16,941 nucleotides of DNA from an uncultured Bacilli bacterium (GCA_947587115.1 CANPXY010000021.1:1-16941); one strand, 5' to 3'. Positions 7,856 to 14,463 are shown, counted from the stretch's first letter. Notes: a model not told the origin generated them from the sequence alone. Numbers and translations are program-made.

Positions 7856-8224
7856 ATGGCACGTATTAAAGGTGTAGATATTCCAAATGACAAGCAGATT
7901 TTTGTTGCATTGACATCAATCTATGGAATTGGAAGACAGTTAGGAACTAAGATTGCGAAAGATGCAGGAGTAGATCCAGCCAAGAAAGCAAAAGACTTAG
8001 ACAACGATGAATTAGCACGTATTCGTGATGAAGTTGCAAAATACATGACCGAAGGAGATCTTCGTCGTGAAGTCAGCATGAACATCAAAACGAAAATGGA
8101 AATTAACTCTTATGAAGGAACTCGTCATAAAAGAGGACTTCCTGTGAGAGGACAGAGAACCAATCGTAATGCTCGTACTCGTAAGGGTAGAGGAAAGACT
8201 GTAGCAAACAAAAAGAAAGTGTAG
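7856..8224 (+). CDS. rpsM: 30S ribosomal protein S13
   Basis: The 122-residue protein begins MARIKGVDIPNDKQIFVALT and has IYGIGRQLGTKIAKDAGVDP plus the C-terminal SYEGTRHKRGLPVRGQRTNR block and a Lys/Arg tail (ARTRKGRGKTVANKKKV). S13 sits in the head of the 30S subunit, contacts P-site tRNA and forms bridges to L5. The length is standard. AGGAGGTG at 7842-7849 precedes the ATG by six bases. Confidence 0.98.
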   Translation: MARIKGVDIPNDKQIFVALTSIYGIGRQLGTKIAKDAGVDPAKKAKDLDNDELARIRDEVAKYMTEGDLRREVSMNIKTKMEINSYEGTRHKRGLPVRGQRTNRNARTRKGRGKTVANKKKV

Positions 8225-8253
8225 TTCACTAATCTGAAAAAGGAGGTTAAATT

Positions 8254-8637
8254 ATGGCTTATAAAACTAGAAAAAGAAAAGTAAAAAAGAATGTTCCTGA
8301 AGGAATCGCTCATATTCATGCAACATTTAATAATACACTAACGACGATTACCGATAAAGAAGGTAACACCATCAGTTGGTCAGCACCTGGTGCAATCGGC
8401 TTTAAAGGAAGCAAGAAATCAACTCCATTTGCTGCTGGTATGGCAGCAGAAGCCGCAGGAAAGGCAGCATACGACTTAGGTATGCGCAAAGTAGAAGTAT
8501 ACGTTAAGGGATTGGGTCCTGGACGTGAAACAGCAATTCGTTCATTACAGACTGCTGGACTAGAAGTGACAGCAATTAACGATGTAACACCAATACCACA
8601 CAATGGATGTCGTCCACCAAAACGTCCACGTGGATAA
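8254..8637 (+). CDS. rpsK: 30S ribosomal protein S11
   Basis: The 127-residue protein has a basic N-terminus (MAYKTRKRKVKKNVPEGIAH), the S11 core IHATFNNTLTTITDKEGNTI and GFKGSKKSTPFAAGMAAEAA, and the C-terminal VTPIPHNGCRPPKRPRG signature. S11 lines the platform of the 30S subunit near the E site. Length and end are typical. AAGGAGGT at 8240-8247 is the ribosome binding site. rpoA starts 19 bases after the stop. Confidence 0.98.
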   Translation: MAYKTRKRKVKKNVPEGIAHIHATFNNTLTTITDKEGNTISWSAPGAIGFKGSKKSTPFAAGMAAEAAGKAAYDLGMRKVEVYVKGLGPGRETAIRSLQTAGLEVTAINDVTPIPHNGCRPPKRPRG

Positions 8638-8656
8638 TTTTAAGGAGGTTAGTTTC

Positions 8657-9607
8657 ATGTTACAATTTGAAAAACCAATTTATAAAATCACAGACTATGT
8701 AGAAAGTAATTTTTATGGAAAATTCGAACTAGAACCATTAGAGAGAGGATTTGGTACGACCCTAGGAAATGCGCTTCGTCGTGTGATGTTATCATCACTT
8801 CCTGGTTCTGCCATCAGCAGTATCAAAATCGATGGTGTTCTTCATGAATTCCAAACGATGGATGGAGTTGTCGAAGATGTTGCAACGATCATTTTGAACT
8901 TGAAGAGTGTCGTTGTTAAGAATCATTCAAATGAGACGAAGACCATGCATCTTAACGCTAAAACCGAAGGTGTCGTTACAGCCAAAGACATCGAACATGA
9001 TGCCGATATTGAAATCATGAACCCAGATCAAGTGATCGCAACCCTTGCCAAAGGTGGAGAAATCAATATTGAAATGACTGTAACCAACGGTCGTGGATAT
9101 GTGAAGAGTGAAGATAATAAGAAACTACTTGATAATAAGAAAGTAGGACTTATTGCGATCGATTCATTATACTCTCCAATCGAAAGAGTTTCTTATGAAG
9201 TAGGAAGCGCTCGTGTAGGACAGAATGAAAATTATGATAAATTGATTTTAGAAGTATGGACCAACGGTTCTATGAAACCAGAAGAAGCTGTGGCACTTGC
9301 CTCTAGAATCTTGATTGAACATTTTGATCTTCTTACGGATTTAAGCAATATTGCAGATATGACAGGACTTATGATCGAAAAGACAGAAGATCCTAAAGTA
9401 AAAGCATTAGAGACGACAATTGAGGATCTAGACTTCTCAGTTCGTGCCTATAATTGCTTGAAGAGAGCGGGTATTCATACATTACAAGATTTAGTCAACA
9501 AGAGTGAAAATGATATGATGAAGATTCGTAACTTAGGAAAGAAATCCTTAAAAGAAGTATTAGATAAGATCAAAGAGTTAGGTTTAATCTTACGCGATGA
9601 AGATTAG
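8657..9607 (+). CDS. rpoA: DNA-directed RNA polymerase alpha subunit
   Basis: The 316-residue protein begins MLQFEKPIYKITDYVESNFY. The N-terminal dimerisation domain shows FELEPLERGFGTTLGNALRR and VMLSSLPGSAISSIKIDGV. The C-terminal domain, which contacts UP elements and activators, shows IEDLDFSVRAYNCLKRAGIH and MMKIRNLGKKSLKEVLDKI. The length matches Bacillota RpoA (about 314). An upstream in-frame start inside rpsK is rejected because AAGGAGGT at 8642-8649 sits seven bases before the ATG at 8657. The alpha operon order rpsM-rpsK-rpoA-rplQ is kept. Confidence 0.98.
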   Translation: MLQFEKPIYKITDYVESNFYGKFELEPLERGFGTTLGNALRRVMLSSLPGSAISSIKIDGVLHEFQTMDGVVEDVATIILNLKSVVVKNHSNETKTMHLNAKTEGVVTAKDIEHDADIEIMNPDQVIATLAKGGEINIEMTVTNGRGYVKSEDNKKLLDNKKVGLIAIDSLYSPIERVSYEVGSARVGQNENYDKLILEVWTNGSMKPEEAVALASRILIEHFDLLTDLSNIADMTGLMIEKTEDPKVKALETTIEDLDFSVRAYNCLKRAGIHTLQDLVNKSENDMMKIRNLGKKSLKEVLDKIKELGLILRDED

Positions 9608-9625
9608 AAGTAAGGAGGAAAAATT

Positions 9626-9970
9626 ATGGCATATAGAAAGTTAGGACGTACGAATAAACATAGAAGAAGTATGCTTGCAACTTTGACGAAACAAGTGATT
9701 CTTAATGAAAAGATAGAAACAACTGAAACAAGAGCCAAAGAAGTTCGTAAGTTCGTCGATATGATGATCACTTACGGAAAAGATGGCAGCCTAGTTGCAC
9801 GTAGAAAAGCCCTTGCCTTTGTTAACAACGACAAGAAGGTAGTAGATAAAGTATTTAATGAATTAAAAGACCGTTATCAAAATCGTGATGGTGGATATAC
9901 GAGAATTTTAAAGTTAGAAGAACGTCGTGGAGACGATGCTCTTATGGTAATCTTAGAACTAGTGAAATAA
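9626..9970 (+). CDS. rplQ: 50S ribosomal protein L17
   Basis: The 114-residue protein starts MAYRKLGRTNKHRRSMLATL and contains KIETTETRAKEVRKFVDMMI and GGYTRILKLEERRGDDALMV, the L17 signatures. L17 lies near the exit tunnel. The length is typical of the short Gram-positive form. AGGAGG at 9613-9618 is the ribosome binding site. It is the last gene of the alpha operon; its TAA stop lies in the loop of the operon terminator. Confidence 0.98.
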   Translation: MAYRKLGRTNKHRRSMLATLTKQVILNEKIETTETRAKEVRKFVDMMITYGKDGSLVARRKALAFVNNDKKVVDKVFNELKDRYQNRDGGYTRILKLEERRGDDALMVILELVK

Positions 9971-9986
9971 TCTAGTTCTTTTTTTT
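9955..9986 (+). terminator. Intrinsic terminator of the ribosomal protein block
   Basis: AGAACTAG at 9955-9962 pairs with CTAGTTCT at 9972-9979, leaving a nine-base loop that contains the rplQ stop codon. A run of eight T covers 9979-9986. The stem is part of the rplQ coding region. A promoter and an unrelated gene follow, which fits an operon end. Confidence 0.85.
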
Positions 9987-10010
9987 GTACTGTAAAAGAA
10001 AGGAAAAATA

Positions 10011-10039
10011 TAGAAACTAGTTATTTATTTTGATATAAT
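10011..10039 (+). promoter_or_regulatory. Predicted sigma-A promoter of the SDR gene
   Basis: TATAAT at 10034-10039 is preceded by TG one base upstream (extended -10), with TAGAAA at 10011-10016 as a -35 element (4 of 6 matches to TTGACA) and a 17-base spacer. It lies just after the alpha operon terminator. The palindrome AACTAGTT at 10015-10022 overlaps the -35 and spacer and could be an operator, but nothing else supports that. Confidence 0.65.
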
Positions 10040-10061
10040 AAGATTATAGGTGGTGGTTTGA

Positions 10062-10811
10062 ATGAAGGCGTTGATTACTGGTGCATCGAGTGGAATTGGT
10101 CGTGAGATGGCCAAGTATTTGAGTGAACTAGGGAATGATTTAATTCTAGTAGCCAGAGAAAAAGAAAAGTTAGAAGAATTACAAAACGAACTAAAGACCA
10201 AAACGAAGATTATTGTGATGGACTTGACGAGTGAGCAGAAAGTCAAAGAACTCTATATCTTATGTAGAAACGATGATATTGATATTTTAGTCAACAATGC
10301 AGGCTTTGGAGATTGTGGATATTTTTGTGATACAGATTTGACGAAAGAGTTGGATATGATGAATGTCAATATGCGGGCCGTTCATATTTTGACGAAGATG
10401 TTTCTACGTGACATGATGAAAAAGAATCGTGGTTATATTCTAAATGTCGCTTCTTCTGCCGCCTTTCAACCGGGACCATTGATGGCAACCTATTATGCTA
10501 CTAAGGCTTACGTTCTCCATTTATCAGAAGCAATTTATGAAGAATTGCGAAGGAAAAAGAGCAATGTGCATATTTCCTGCCTATGTCCGGGCCCTGTAGC
10601 CACCAATTTTGATAAAGTAGCCAATGTAAACTTCAGCTTAAAAGCCCTTCCGGCAGAGTTTGTTGCTAGATATGCCATTGATCAGATGTTTAAAGAGAAA
10701 CTGGTGATCATTCCGGGAACCAAAATGAAATTAGCTAAATTTTTAAGTCGCTTTGTATCGGACAAGCGATTACTAAAGATCACCTATAAAATACAAAAAC
10801 AAAAATTATAA
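10062..10811 (+). CDS. Short-chain dehydrogenase/reductase (SDR family)
   Basis: The 249-residue protein is a classical SDR. Visible are the Rossmann nucleotide-binding motif T6-G-A-S-S-G-I-G13, N78-N-A-G81, the catalytic serine region N128-V-A-S-S132 and the catalytic Y144-x3-K148 (in TYYATKAY), followed by CLCPGPVATNF. Arg32 at the end of the second strand suggests a preference for NADP(H). The substrate cannot be told from sequence; it resembles DltE/YqjQ-like SDRs of unknown function. It has its own promoter and is bracketed by terminators, so it is probably a single-gene unit inserted between rplQ and the ABC pair. GGTGGTGG at 10050-10057 acts as ribosome binding site. Confidence 0.9.
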   Translation: MKALITGASSGIGREMAKYLSELGNDLILVAREKEKLEELQNELKTKTKIIVMDLTSEQKVKELYILCRNDDIDILVNNAGFGDCGYFCDTDLTKELDMMNVNMRAVHILTKMFLRDMMKKNRGYILNVASSAAFQPGPLMATYYATKAYVLHLSEAIYEELRRKKSNVHISCLCPGPVATNFDKVANVNFSLKALPAEFVARYAIDQMFKEKLVIIPGTKMKLAKFLSRFVSDKRLLKITYKIQKQKL

Positions 10812-10814
10812 TTT

Positions 10815-10835
10815 GGAACAAAAAGTTCCTTTTTT
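10815..10835 (+). terminator. Short intrinsic terminator after the SDR gene
   Basis: GGAAC at 10815-10819 pairs with GTTCC at 10825-10829 around a five-base A loop, followed by six T at 10830-10835. The stem is only five base pairs, so it may be leaky and allow read-through into the ABC genes. Confidence 0.6.
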
Positions 10836-10837
10836 AT

Positions 10838-10866
10838 TTGTCTAAAAGTGACTTCTTTTGTATAAT
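10838..10866 (+). promoter_or_regulatory. Predicted sigma-A promoter of the ABC ATPase pair
   Basis: TTGTCT at 10838-10843 and a perfect TATAAT at 10861-10866 are separated by 17 bases. The start of transcription would be near 10873, only about 16 bases before the chosen ATG at 10889. This makes more upstream in-frame starts (10838, 10874) unlikely. Confidence 0.7.
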
Positions 10867-10888
10867 AGAGGTAATGTGGGGGATCTCT

Positions 10889-11668
10889 ATGGAAAAGTTG
10901 AAAATCGAAGATTTAAACTATCAAGAAATTTTAAAGAATGTGACCCTAGATGTCATGGAAGAGCGATTGACGATGATTGCTGGTACGAACGGCAGTGGAA
11001 AGACGACGCTGTTGAAGTTGCTCGCAGGGCTTTTAAAGTCCGATGGGGAAATTACCTATAAAGATGTCAACGAGCCAGAACTTTTTTGTAAAGTAGGCTT
11101 ACTTTCAGGTGATCATGGTCATATGCACGAAGCTAAGAGTGTCGAAGAAACTTTACAAAAAACGTTATTAGATCACAACAAAACTACTAAAAATGTAATG
11201 TCAATACAAAAAAGAGTTGTAAAGTTGTGCAATCTTGACAACATCTTACACCAGTCTCTTCGCGATTTGAATGCTTTTGATTTACAAAAATTGCGTCTTG
11301 CTCAGCTGCTTTGCCAAAAAAAAGAACTTTTACTGTTAGACGATCCTTGTCGCATGTTCTCTACATTTGAACGAGGAAGTTTCCTTGCCATAATTAAAAA
11401 TGTGATTCAAGAGGAACAATGTACGGTGGTCATGACTACCACTACACTAGATGATACTTTAAGTAGTGATTATTTGTATATCATGGATCAGGGGAAAATC
11501 ATATTAGAAGGAAAGCCACTTTCCGTCTTAAAAGAAGAGCGGATTTTAACGCATCTTGGTCTTGCTCTTCCATTTATGGTAGACTTATCACTCAAACTCC
11601 AGGATTATGAAGTGTTAGATGACATTTATTTAAATATGGAAAAGATGGTGGATGCCTTATGGAAATAG
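10889..11668 (+). CDS. EcfA1-like ABC ATPase with atypical catalytic motifs
   Basis: This 259-residue protein is an ABC ATPase domain at the genomic position of ecfA1 (between rplQ and truA). The Walker A motif G32-T-N-G-S-G-K38-T-T is intact. Other motifs are eroded: the Q-loop reads LLSGDHGH without a glutamine, the signature LSGGQ is replaced by L127-N-A-F-D, the Walker B reads LLLLD151-D152 with Asp for the catalytic Glu, and the switch histidine region is MTTTTLDD. The end (GKIILEGKPLSVL, LGLALPFMVDLSLKL, MVDALWK) resembles the C-terminal part of EcfA1. The start is set by GGGGGAT at 10878-10884. It overlaps the next gene by ten bases, so the two probably make a heterodimer. The reading frame is undamaged. 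Confidence 0.85.
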   Translation: MEKLKIEDLNYQEILKNVTLDVMEERLTMIAGTNGSGKTTLLKLLAGLLKSDGEITYKDVNEPELFCKVGLLSGDHGHMHEAKSVEETLQKTLLDHNKTTKNVMSIQKRVVKLCNLDNILHQSLRDLNAFDLQKLRLAQLLCQKKELLLLDDPCRMFSTFERGSFLAIIKNVIQEEQCTVVMTTTTLDDTLSSDYLYIMDQGKIILEGKPLSVLKEERILTHLGLALPFMVDLSLKLQDYEVLDDIYLNMEKMVDALWK

Positions 11669-12489
11669 TTGTACAGAAAGTAAGTTTCAGCGATTCCCAA
11701 CATCGCTTTTCCAATTTAAACTTCAAAATTCCTAAAGAGAAGATTGTAAGTATCTATGGTAATGGAAGCAGTGCTTTGCTCAATCTGCTCTATGATGGCA
11801 AAAAAAGTAGAGGAACGATGCTCTATGATCATGAGAAACGAACGAAGAGTAATGAGCTTTTCATTCAAAGAGAATTGTTATTTCTTCCCCAAAAGATCGA
11901 AAATATCTTTACGCAAGCGACGGTTGAAGAAGAATTGCGGTACCATCTACAATTGCGCAATTTGCCGGTTGCCAATATTGACAAAAAAGTGCAAGATACA
12001 CTGAAACTTGTAGGTCTATCGGGAAGTTTGCGATCTAAGCCTATAAGCGTTCTTTCCGATAGTGAAAAGAAGTTGTTGCAACTTGCCATCGGTCTTTTAG
12101 CCAATCCCAAAGTATTGCTTCTTGAGGATCCGATGGTCTATTTTGATCAAGCCCACAAGATGTATTTATTAAAGTTATTTAAAAAACTTAAAGAACAATA
12201 TCATAAGACGATTGTTCTAACTAGTAAAGATGTGAATTTGATCTATCAATATACCGACTATGTGGTACTCTTAGGCGAAGACCATTGCCTCAAGGAAGGA
12301 GTCCCAACCAAGGTTTTTGACGATATTGAATTGTTAGTTCAAAATGGCATCTTTGAATTGCCGAATCTTTTACTCTTTACCGAATTTGTAAGAGCTACCA
12401 AAAAAGTAAAGCTCTCTTATCATCGCGATATTCGGGATTTAATTAAAGATGTTTATAAGCATCTAGACTTTGCAGGTAAAAGGAAATAA
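11659..12489 (+). CDS. EcfA2-like ABC ATPase lacking the Walker A lysine
   Basis: The 276-residue protein has the length and overall layout of EcfA2, with a Q-loop-like LFLPQKIENIFTQATVEEEL (74-93) and a C-terminal GVPTKVF segment followed by GIFELPNLLLFTEF, as in EcfA proteins. Its nucleotide site is strongly altered: Walker A is reduced to G34-N-G-S-S-A with no lysine, the signature is L132-S-D-S-E, Walker B reads L153-L-L-E156-D157 with the usual Asp-Glu order exchanged, and the switch region is LTSKD instead of a histidine motif. It probably cannot hydrolyse ATP normally. It starts inside the preceding gene (GGTGG at 11647-11651 as ribosome binding site). No transmembrane EcfT gene follows before truA. 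Function is unknown. Confidence 0.82.
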   Translation: MEIVVQKVSFSDSQHRFSNLNFKIPKEKIVSIYGNGSSALLNLLYDGKKSRGTMLYDHEKRTKSNELFIQRELLFLPQKIENIFTQATVEEELRYHLQLRNLPVANIDKKVQDTLKLVGLSGSLRSKPISVLSDSEKKLLQLAIGLLANPKVLLLEDPMVYFDQAHKMYLLKLFKKLKEQYHKTIVLTSKDVNLIYQYTDYVVLLGEDHCLKEGVPTKVFDDIELLVQNGIFELPNLLLFTEFVRATKKVKLSYHRDIRDLIKDVYKHLDFAGKRK

Positions 12490-12492
12490 CAT

Positions 12493-12579
12493 TTTCTGTG
12501 GAAAAGTAAAGAAAAATATAGAAAAAATTGTGGAATTTGACAGAAAAGTTGACAGTTTTCCACAGAAAGTGTGGAAAAC
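12493..12579. promoter_or_regulatory. Cluster of DnaA-box-like sequences and competing inverted repeats upstream of truA
   Basis: Three 9-mers match the DnaA box consensus TTWTNCACA as TTTTCCACA: 12497-12505 (- strand), 12556-12564 (+) and 12570-12578 (-). A degenerate one lies at 12529-12537 (-). The same bases form inverted repeats: 12493-12505 with 12556-12568 (13 perfect pairs, 50-base spacer) and 12555-12564 with 12570-12579 (10 perfect pairs, five-base loop). They share the middle arm, so only one can form in RNA. No T run follows the second hairpin, so it is not a standard terminator. DnaA binding and RNA switching are both inferences. Confidence 0.5.
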
Positions 12580-12619
12580 ACGCGTTTTAGACGCTTTAAA
12601 ATGAAAGAAAGATGATGAA

Positions 12620-13369
12620 ATGAAACGATATTGTATTGAATTCTCATATGATGGAAGTGATTTTTGTGGGTATCAAGTCCAACCTGGTTTAAGAACGGTA
12701 CAAGAGGAATTAGAAAAAGCACTCAAGAAAATCAATAACAATCAGAGTGTGATCAGCCATGCCTCTGGTAGAACAGACAAAGGTGTGCATGCCTATAAGC
12801 AGGTTGCACACTTTGATTTAGATGTTAAGATCAGTGAAGCAAAGCTCGTACGTGCCCTAAATAGCAATCTTCCTTCAGATATTCATGTGTATTTGGCAAA
12901 GGAGATGGCAGAGGACTTTCATGCGCGTTATATGGTGACGAGTAAAGCCTATGTCTATAAGATCAACCTTGGAGCCTTTAATCCTATGGAACGGAAATAT
13001 GTTTACCAGTGTGGGCATCCCCTAGATATCAAAAGTATGAAAAAGGCGATCAAGTATTTAATTGGAACGCACGACTTTCGTAGTTTTGTATCTGAAAATA
13101 AAGAAAAAGAAAACTGTGTACGAACGATTACCAAAGCGTATATAAAGCAAGACCCAACGGATCCAGAACGGTATGATATTTTTTTTGAAGGAACCGGCTT
13201 TTTAAAATATCAAGTGCGAAACATGGTCGGCCTTTTGATCAAAATAGGCGAAAAGAAGATCGAGCCCAAAGAAATGCAAAGCGTCTTAATCTCTTGCGAT
13301 CGAAATAAAGCAGGTAAGACCGCTCCAGCAGAAGGTTTATATCTACTCGATGTAAAATATAGGAAATAG
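12620..13369 (+). CDS. truA: tRNA pseudouridine(38-40) synthase TruA
   Basis: The 249-residue protein starts MKRYCIEFSYDGSDFCGYQV and carries the TruA catalytic motif S49-G-R-T-D53-K-G-V-H-A with Asp53 as the nucleophile, then HDFRSFVSEN and GTGFLKYQVRNMVGLLIKIG of the C-terminal half. TruA converts uridines 38-40 in the anticodon stem of several tRNAs to pseudouridine. The length is normal. It occupies the usual Bacillota place after ecfA/ecfT genes and before rplM. The ribosome binding site is weak (AAAGATGATG at 12608-12617), unlike the strong sites of the ribosomal genes. I found no convincing promoter immediately upstream. Confidence 0.96.
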   Translation: MKRYCIEFSYDGSDFCGYQVQPGLRTVQEELEKALKKINNNQSVISHASGRTDKGVHAYKQVAHFDLDVKISEAKLVRALNSNLPSDIHVYLAKEMAEDFHARYMVTSKAYVYKINLGAFNPMERKYVYQCGHPLDIKSMKKAIKYLIGTHDFRSFVSENKEKENCVRTITKAYIKQDPTDPERYDIFFEGTGFLKYQVRNMVGLLIKIGEKKIEPKEMQSVLISCDRNKAGKTAPAEGLYLLDVKYRK

Positions 13370-13443
13370 AATAATGTAGACTTCAAAAAGCGCTTTACCA
13401 AGCAAATATTCATATTTTTTTGATAGTTTTAACATAAATTTTA

Positions 13444-13472
13444 TTGACTTTCATATAATGTTTTAGTATAAT
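13444..13472 (+). promoter_or_regulatory. Predicted sigma-A promoter of rplM-rpsI
   Basis: TTGACT at 13444-13449 and TATAAT at 13467-13472 have an ideal 17-base spacer, the best promoter match in the window. Transcription would start near 13479, giving a leader of about 70 bases before rplM. A second TATAAT at 13454-13459 lacks a suitably placed -35 element. Confidence 0.85.
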
Positions 13473-13493
13473 TTTAATCGGTACATTTTATAT

Positions 13494-13530
13494 CCCCACA
13501 TAAATCTAGTCGTGGGAAAACTAGATTTAA
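13494..13530 (+). ncRNA. rplM 5' leader hairpin, possible L13 autoregulatory leader
   Basis: TAAATCTAGT at 13501-13510 pairs perfectly with ACTAGATTTA at 13520-13529, giving a ten-base-pair stem with a nine-base loop. The loop contains GTGGG (13512-13516), which is complementary to CCCAC at 13495-13499 just upstream of the stem, so a pseudoknot is possible. The structure sits in the leader between the promoter and the ribosome binding site of rplM. An L13 leader family that controls rplM-rpsI is known in Gram-positive bacteria; whether this belongs to it needs a covariance model. Confidence 0.6.
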
Positions 13531-13548
13531 GTAAAGGAGAAAAGAATT

Positions 13549-13980
13549 ATGACAAGTTATATGCAAAAGAAAGAAACTGTAGATCGCAAATGGTATGTGA
13601 TTGACGCCGAAGGGAAACCTCTAGGACGTGTTGCCAGCAAAGCGGCTGTCTTACTACGTGGAAAGCACAAACCAACCTACACACCACATATTGATTGTGG
13701 TGACTATGTCATCATTATCAATGCAGACAAAGTTGAATTAACTGGAAACAAATTAGAGACCAAGATGTATTACAATCACTCTATGTATCCAGGTGGTTTG
13801 AGAGAAAGATCTGCCAAGGTAATGAAAGAACAATATCCAGTAGAAATGATGGAAAGAGCTGTAAAAGGAATGCTTCCTCATAATCGTTTAGGAAGAACAA
13901 TGTATGGAAAGCTTTTTGTATATGTTGGAGCAGAACATCCACATATGGCTCAAAAACCAGAAGTAATGGAAATTAAGTAG
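13549..13980 (+). CDS. rplM: 50S ribosomal protein L13
   Basis: The 143-residue protein contains KWYVIDAEGKPLGRVASKAA, LLRGKHKPTYTPHIDCGDYV and the C-terminal AVKGMLPHNRLGRTMYGKLF signatures of L13, an early 50S assembly protein. The length equals the family norm. AAGGAGA at 13534-13540 precedes the ATG. It is the first gene of a two-gene operon with rpsI, with its own promoter and a structured leader that could mediate feedback by a ribosomal protein. Confidence 0.98.
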   Translation: MTSYMQKKETVDRKWYVIDAEGKPLGRVASKAAVLLRGKHKPTYTPHIDCGDYVIIINADKVELTGNKLETKMYYNHSMYPGGLRERSAKVMKEQYPVEMMERAVKGMLPHNRLGRTMYGKLFVYVGAEHPHMAQKPEVMEIK

Positions 13981-13990
13981 GAGGGTTAAA

Positions 13991-14410
13991 ATGGCAAAAG
14001 ATAAGAAAGTATATACAGGTACAGGACGTAGAAAAACCAGTGTTGCTCGTGTTCGCTTAGTAAGTGGAACAGGAAAGATCACGGTTAATGGAAAAGATGT
14101 TCATGACTATCTACCATTCGAAACCTTAGTAATGGATTTATGTCAACCATTAGACGCTACCAACACAAGAGAAATCTTCGATGTGGAAGCAGAAGTTCGT
14201 GGCGGAGGATTTTCTGGACAAACAGGAGCAATTCGTCAAGGAATTACCCGTGCTCTACTAGAATACGATGCACCTAATGTAGATAGCGATGGAAGTTATC
14301 GAAAGATTCTTAAACCTGCTGGATTTATCACAAGAGATGCTCGTAAGAAAGAACGTAAGAAACCAGGTCTTAAAAAAGCAAGACGTGCACCACAGTTCTC
14401 AAAACGTTAA
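13991..14410 (+). CDS. rpsI: 30S ribosomal protein S9
   Basis: The 139-residue protein contains YTGTGRRKTSVARVRLVSGT, VRGGGFSGQTGAIRQGITRA and the C-terminal RKKERKKPGLKKARRAPQFS ending in KR. The last residues of S9 reach the P-site tRNA anticodon loop. The length is somewhat above the usual 130 because of the N-terminal MAKDKKVY extension. AGGAGGG at 13979-13985 overlaps the rplM stop codon, so the two genes are tightly linked. Confidence 0.98.
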   Translation: MAKDKKVYTGTGRRKTSVARVRLVSGTGKITVNGKDVHDYLPFETLVMDLCQPLDATNTREIFDVEAEVRGGGFSGQTGAIRQGITRALLEYDAPNVDSDGSYRKILKPAGFITRDARKKERKKPGLKKARRAPQFSKR

Positions 14411-14432
14411 AATATATACGATTCAAAGTTTC

Positions 14433-14458
14433 AAAAGTCCGATTATTCGGACTTTTTT
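14433..14458 (+). terminator. Strong intrinsic terminator of rplM-rpsI
   Basis: AAAAGTCCGA at 14433-14442 pairs perfectly with TCGGACTTTT at 14447-14456 around a TTAT loop; six T cover 14453-14458. It lies 22 bases after the rpsI stop. Confidence 0.93.
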
Positions 14459-14463
14459 GCTAT

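Noticed and set aside
8603..8656. Upstream in-frame start for rpoA inside rpsK
   Set aside because: The codons belong to the rpsK C-terminus in another frame, and AAGGAGGT directly precedes the ATG at 8657, where RpoA normally begins.
10838..10888. N-terminal extension of the first ABC ATPase from starts at 10838 or 10874
   Set aside because: The extension covers the promoter -10 element at 10861-10866; the ATG at 10889 has GGGGGAT at a suitable distance.
12555..12588. Hairpin 12555-12579 as an intrinsic terminator of the ABC genes
   Set aside because: The stem is followed by ACGCGTTTTAG and not by an uninterrupted T tract, so standard termination is unlikely.
13387..13396. Palindrome AAAGCGCTTT after truA as a terminator
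   Set aside because: It has no loop and is not directly followed by a T run, so it does not form a normal terminator hairpin.
13454..13459. A second TATAAT as an additional rplM promoter
   Set aside because: The nearest -35-like TTGATA (13420-13425) is 28 bases away, too far for a sigma-A promoter.
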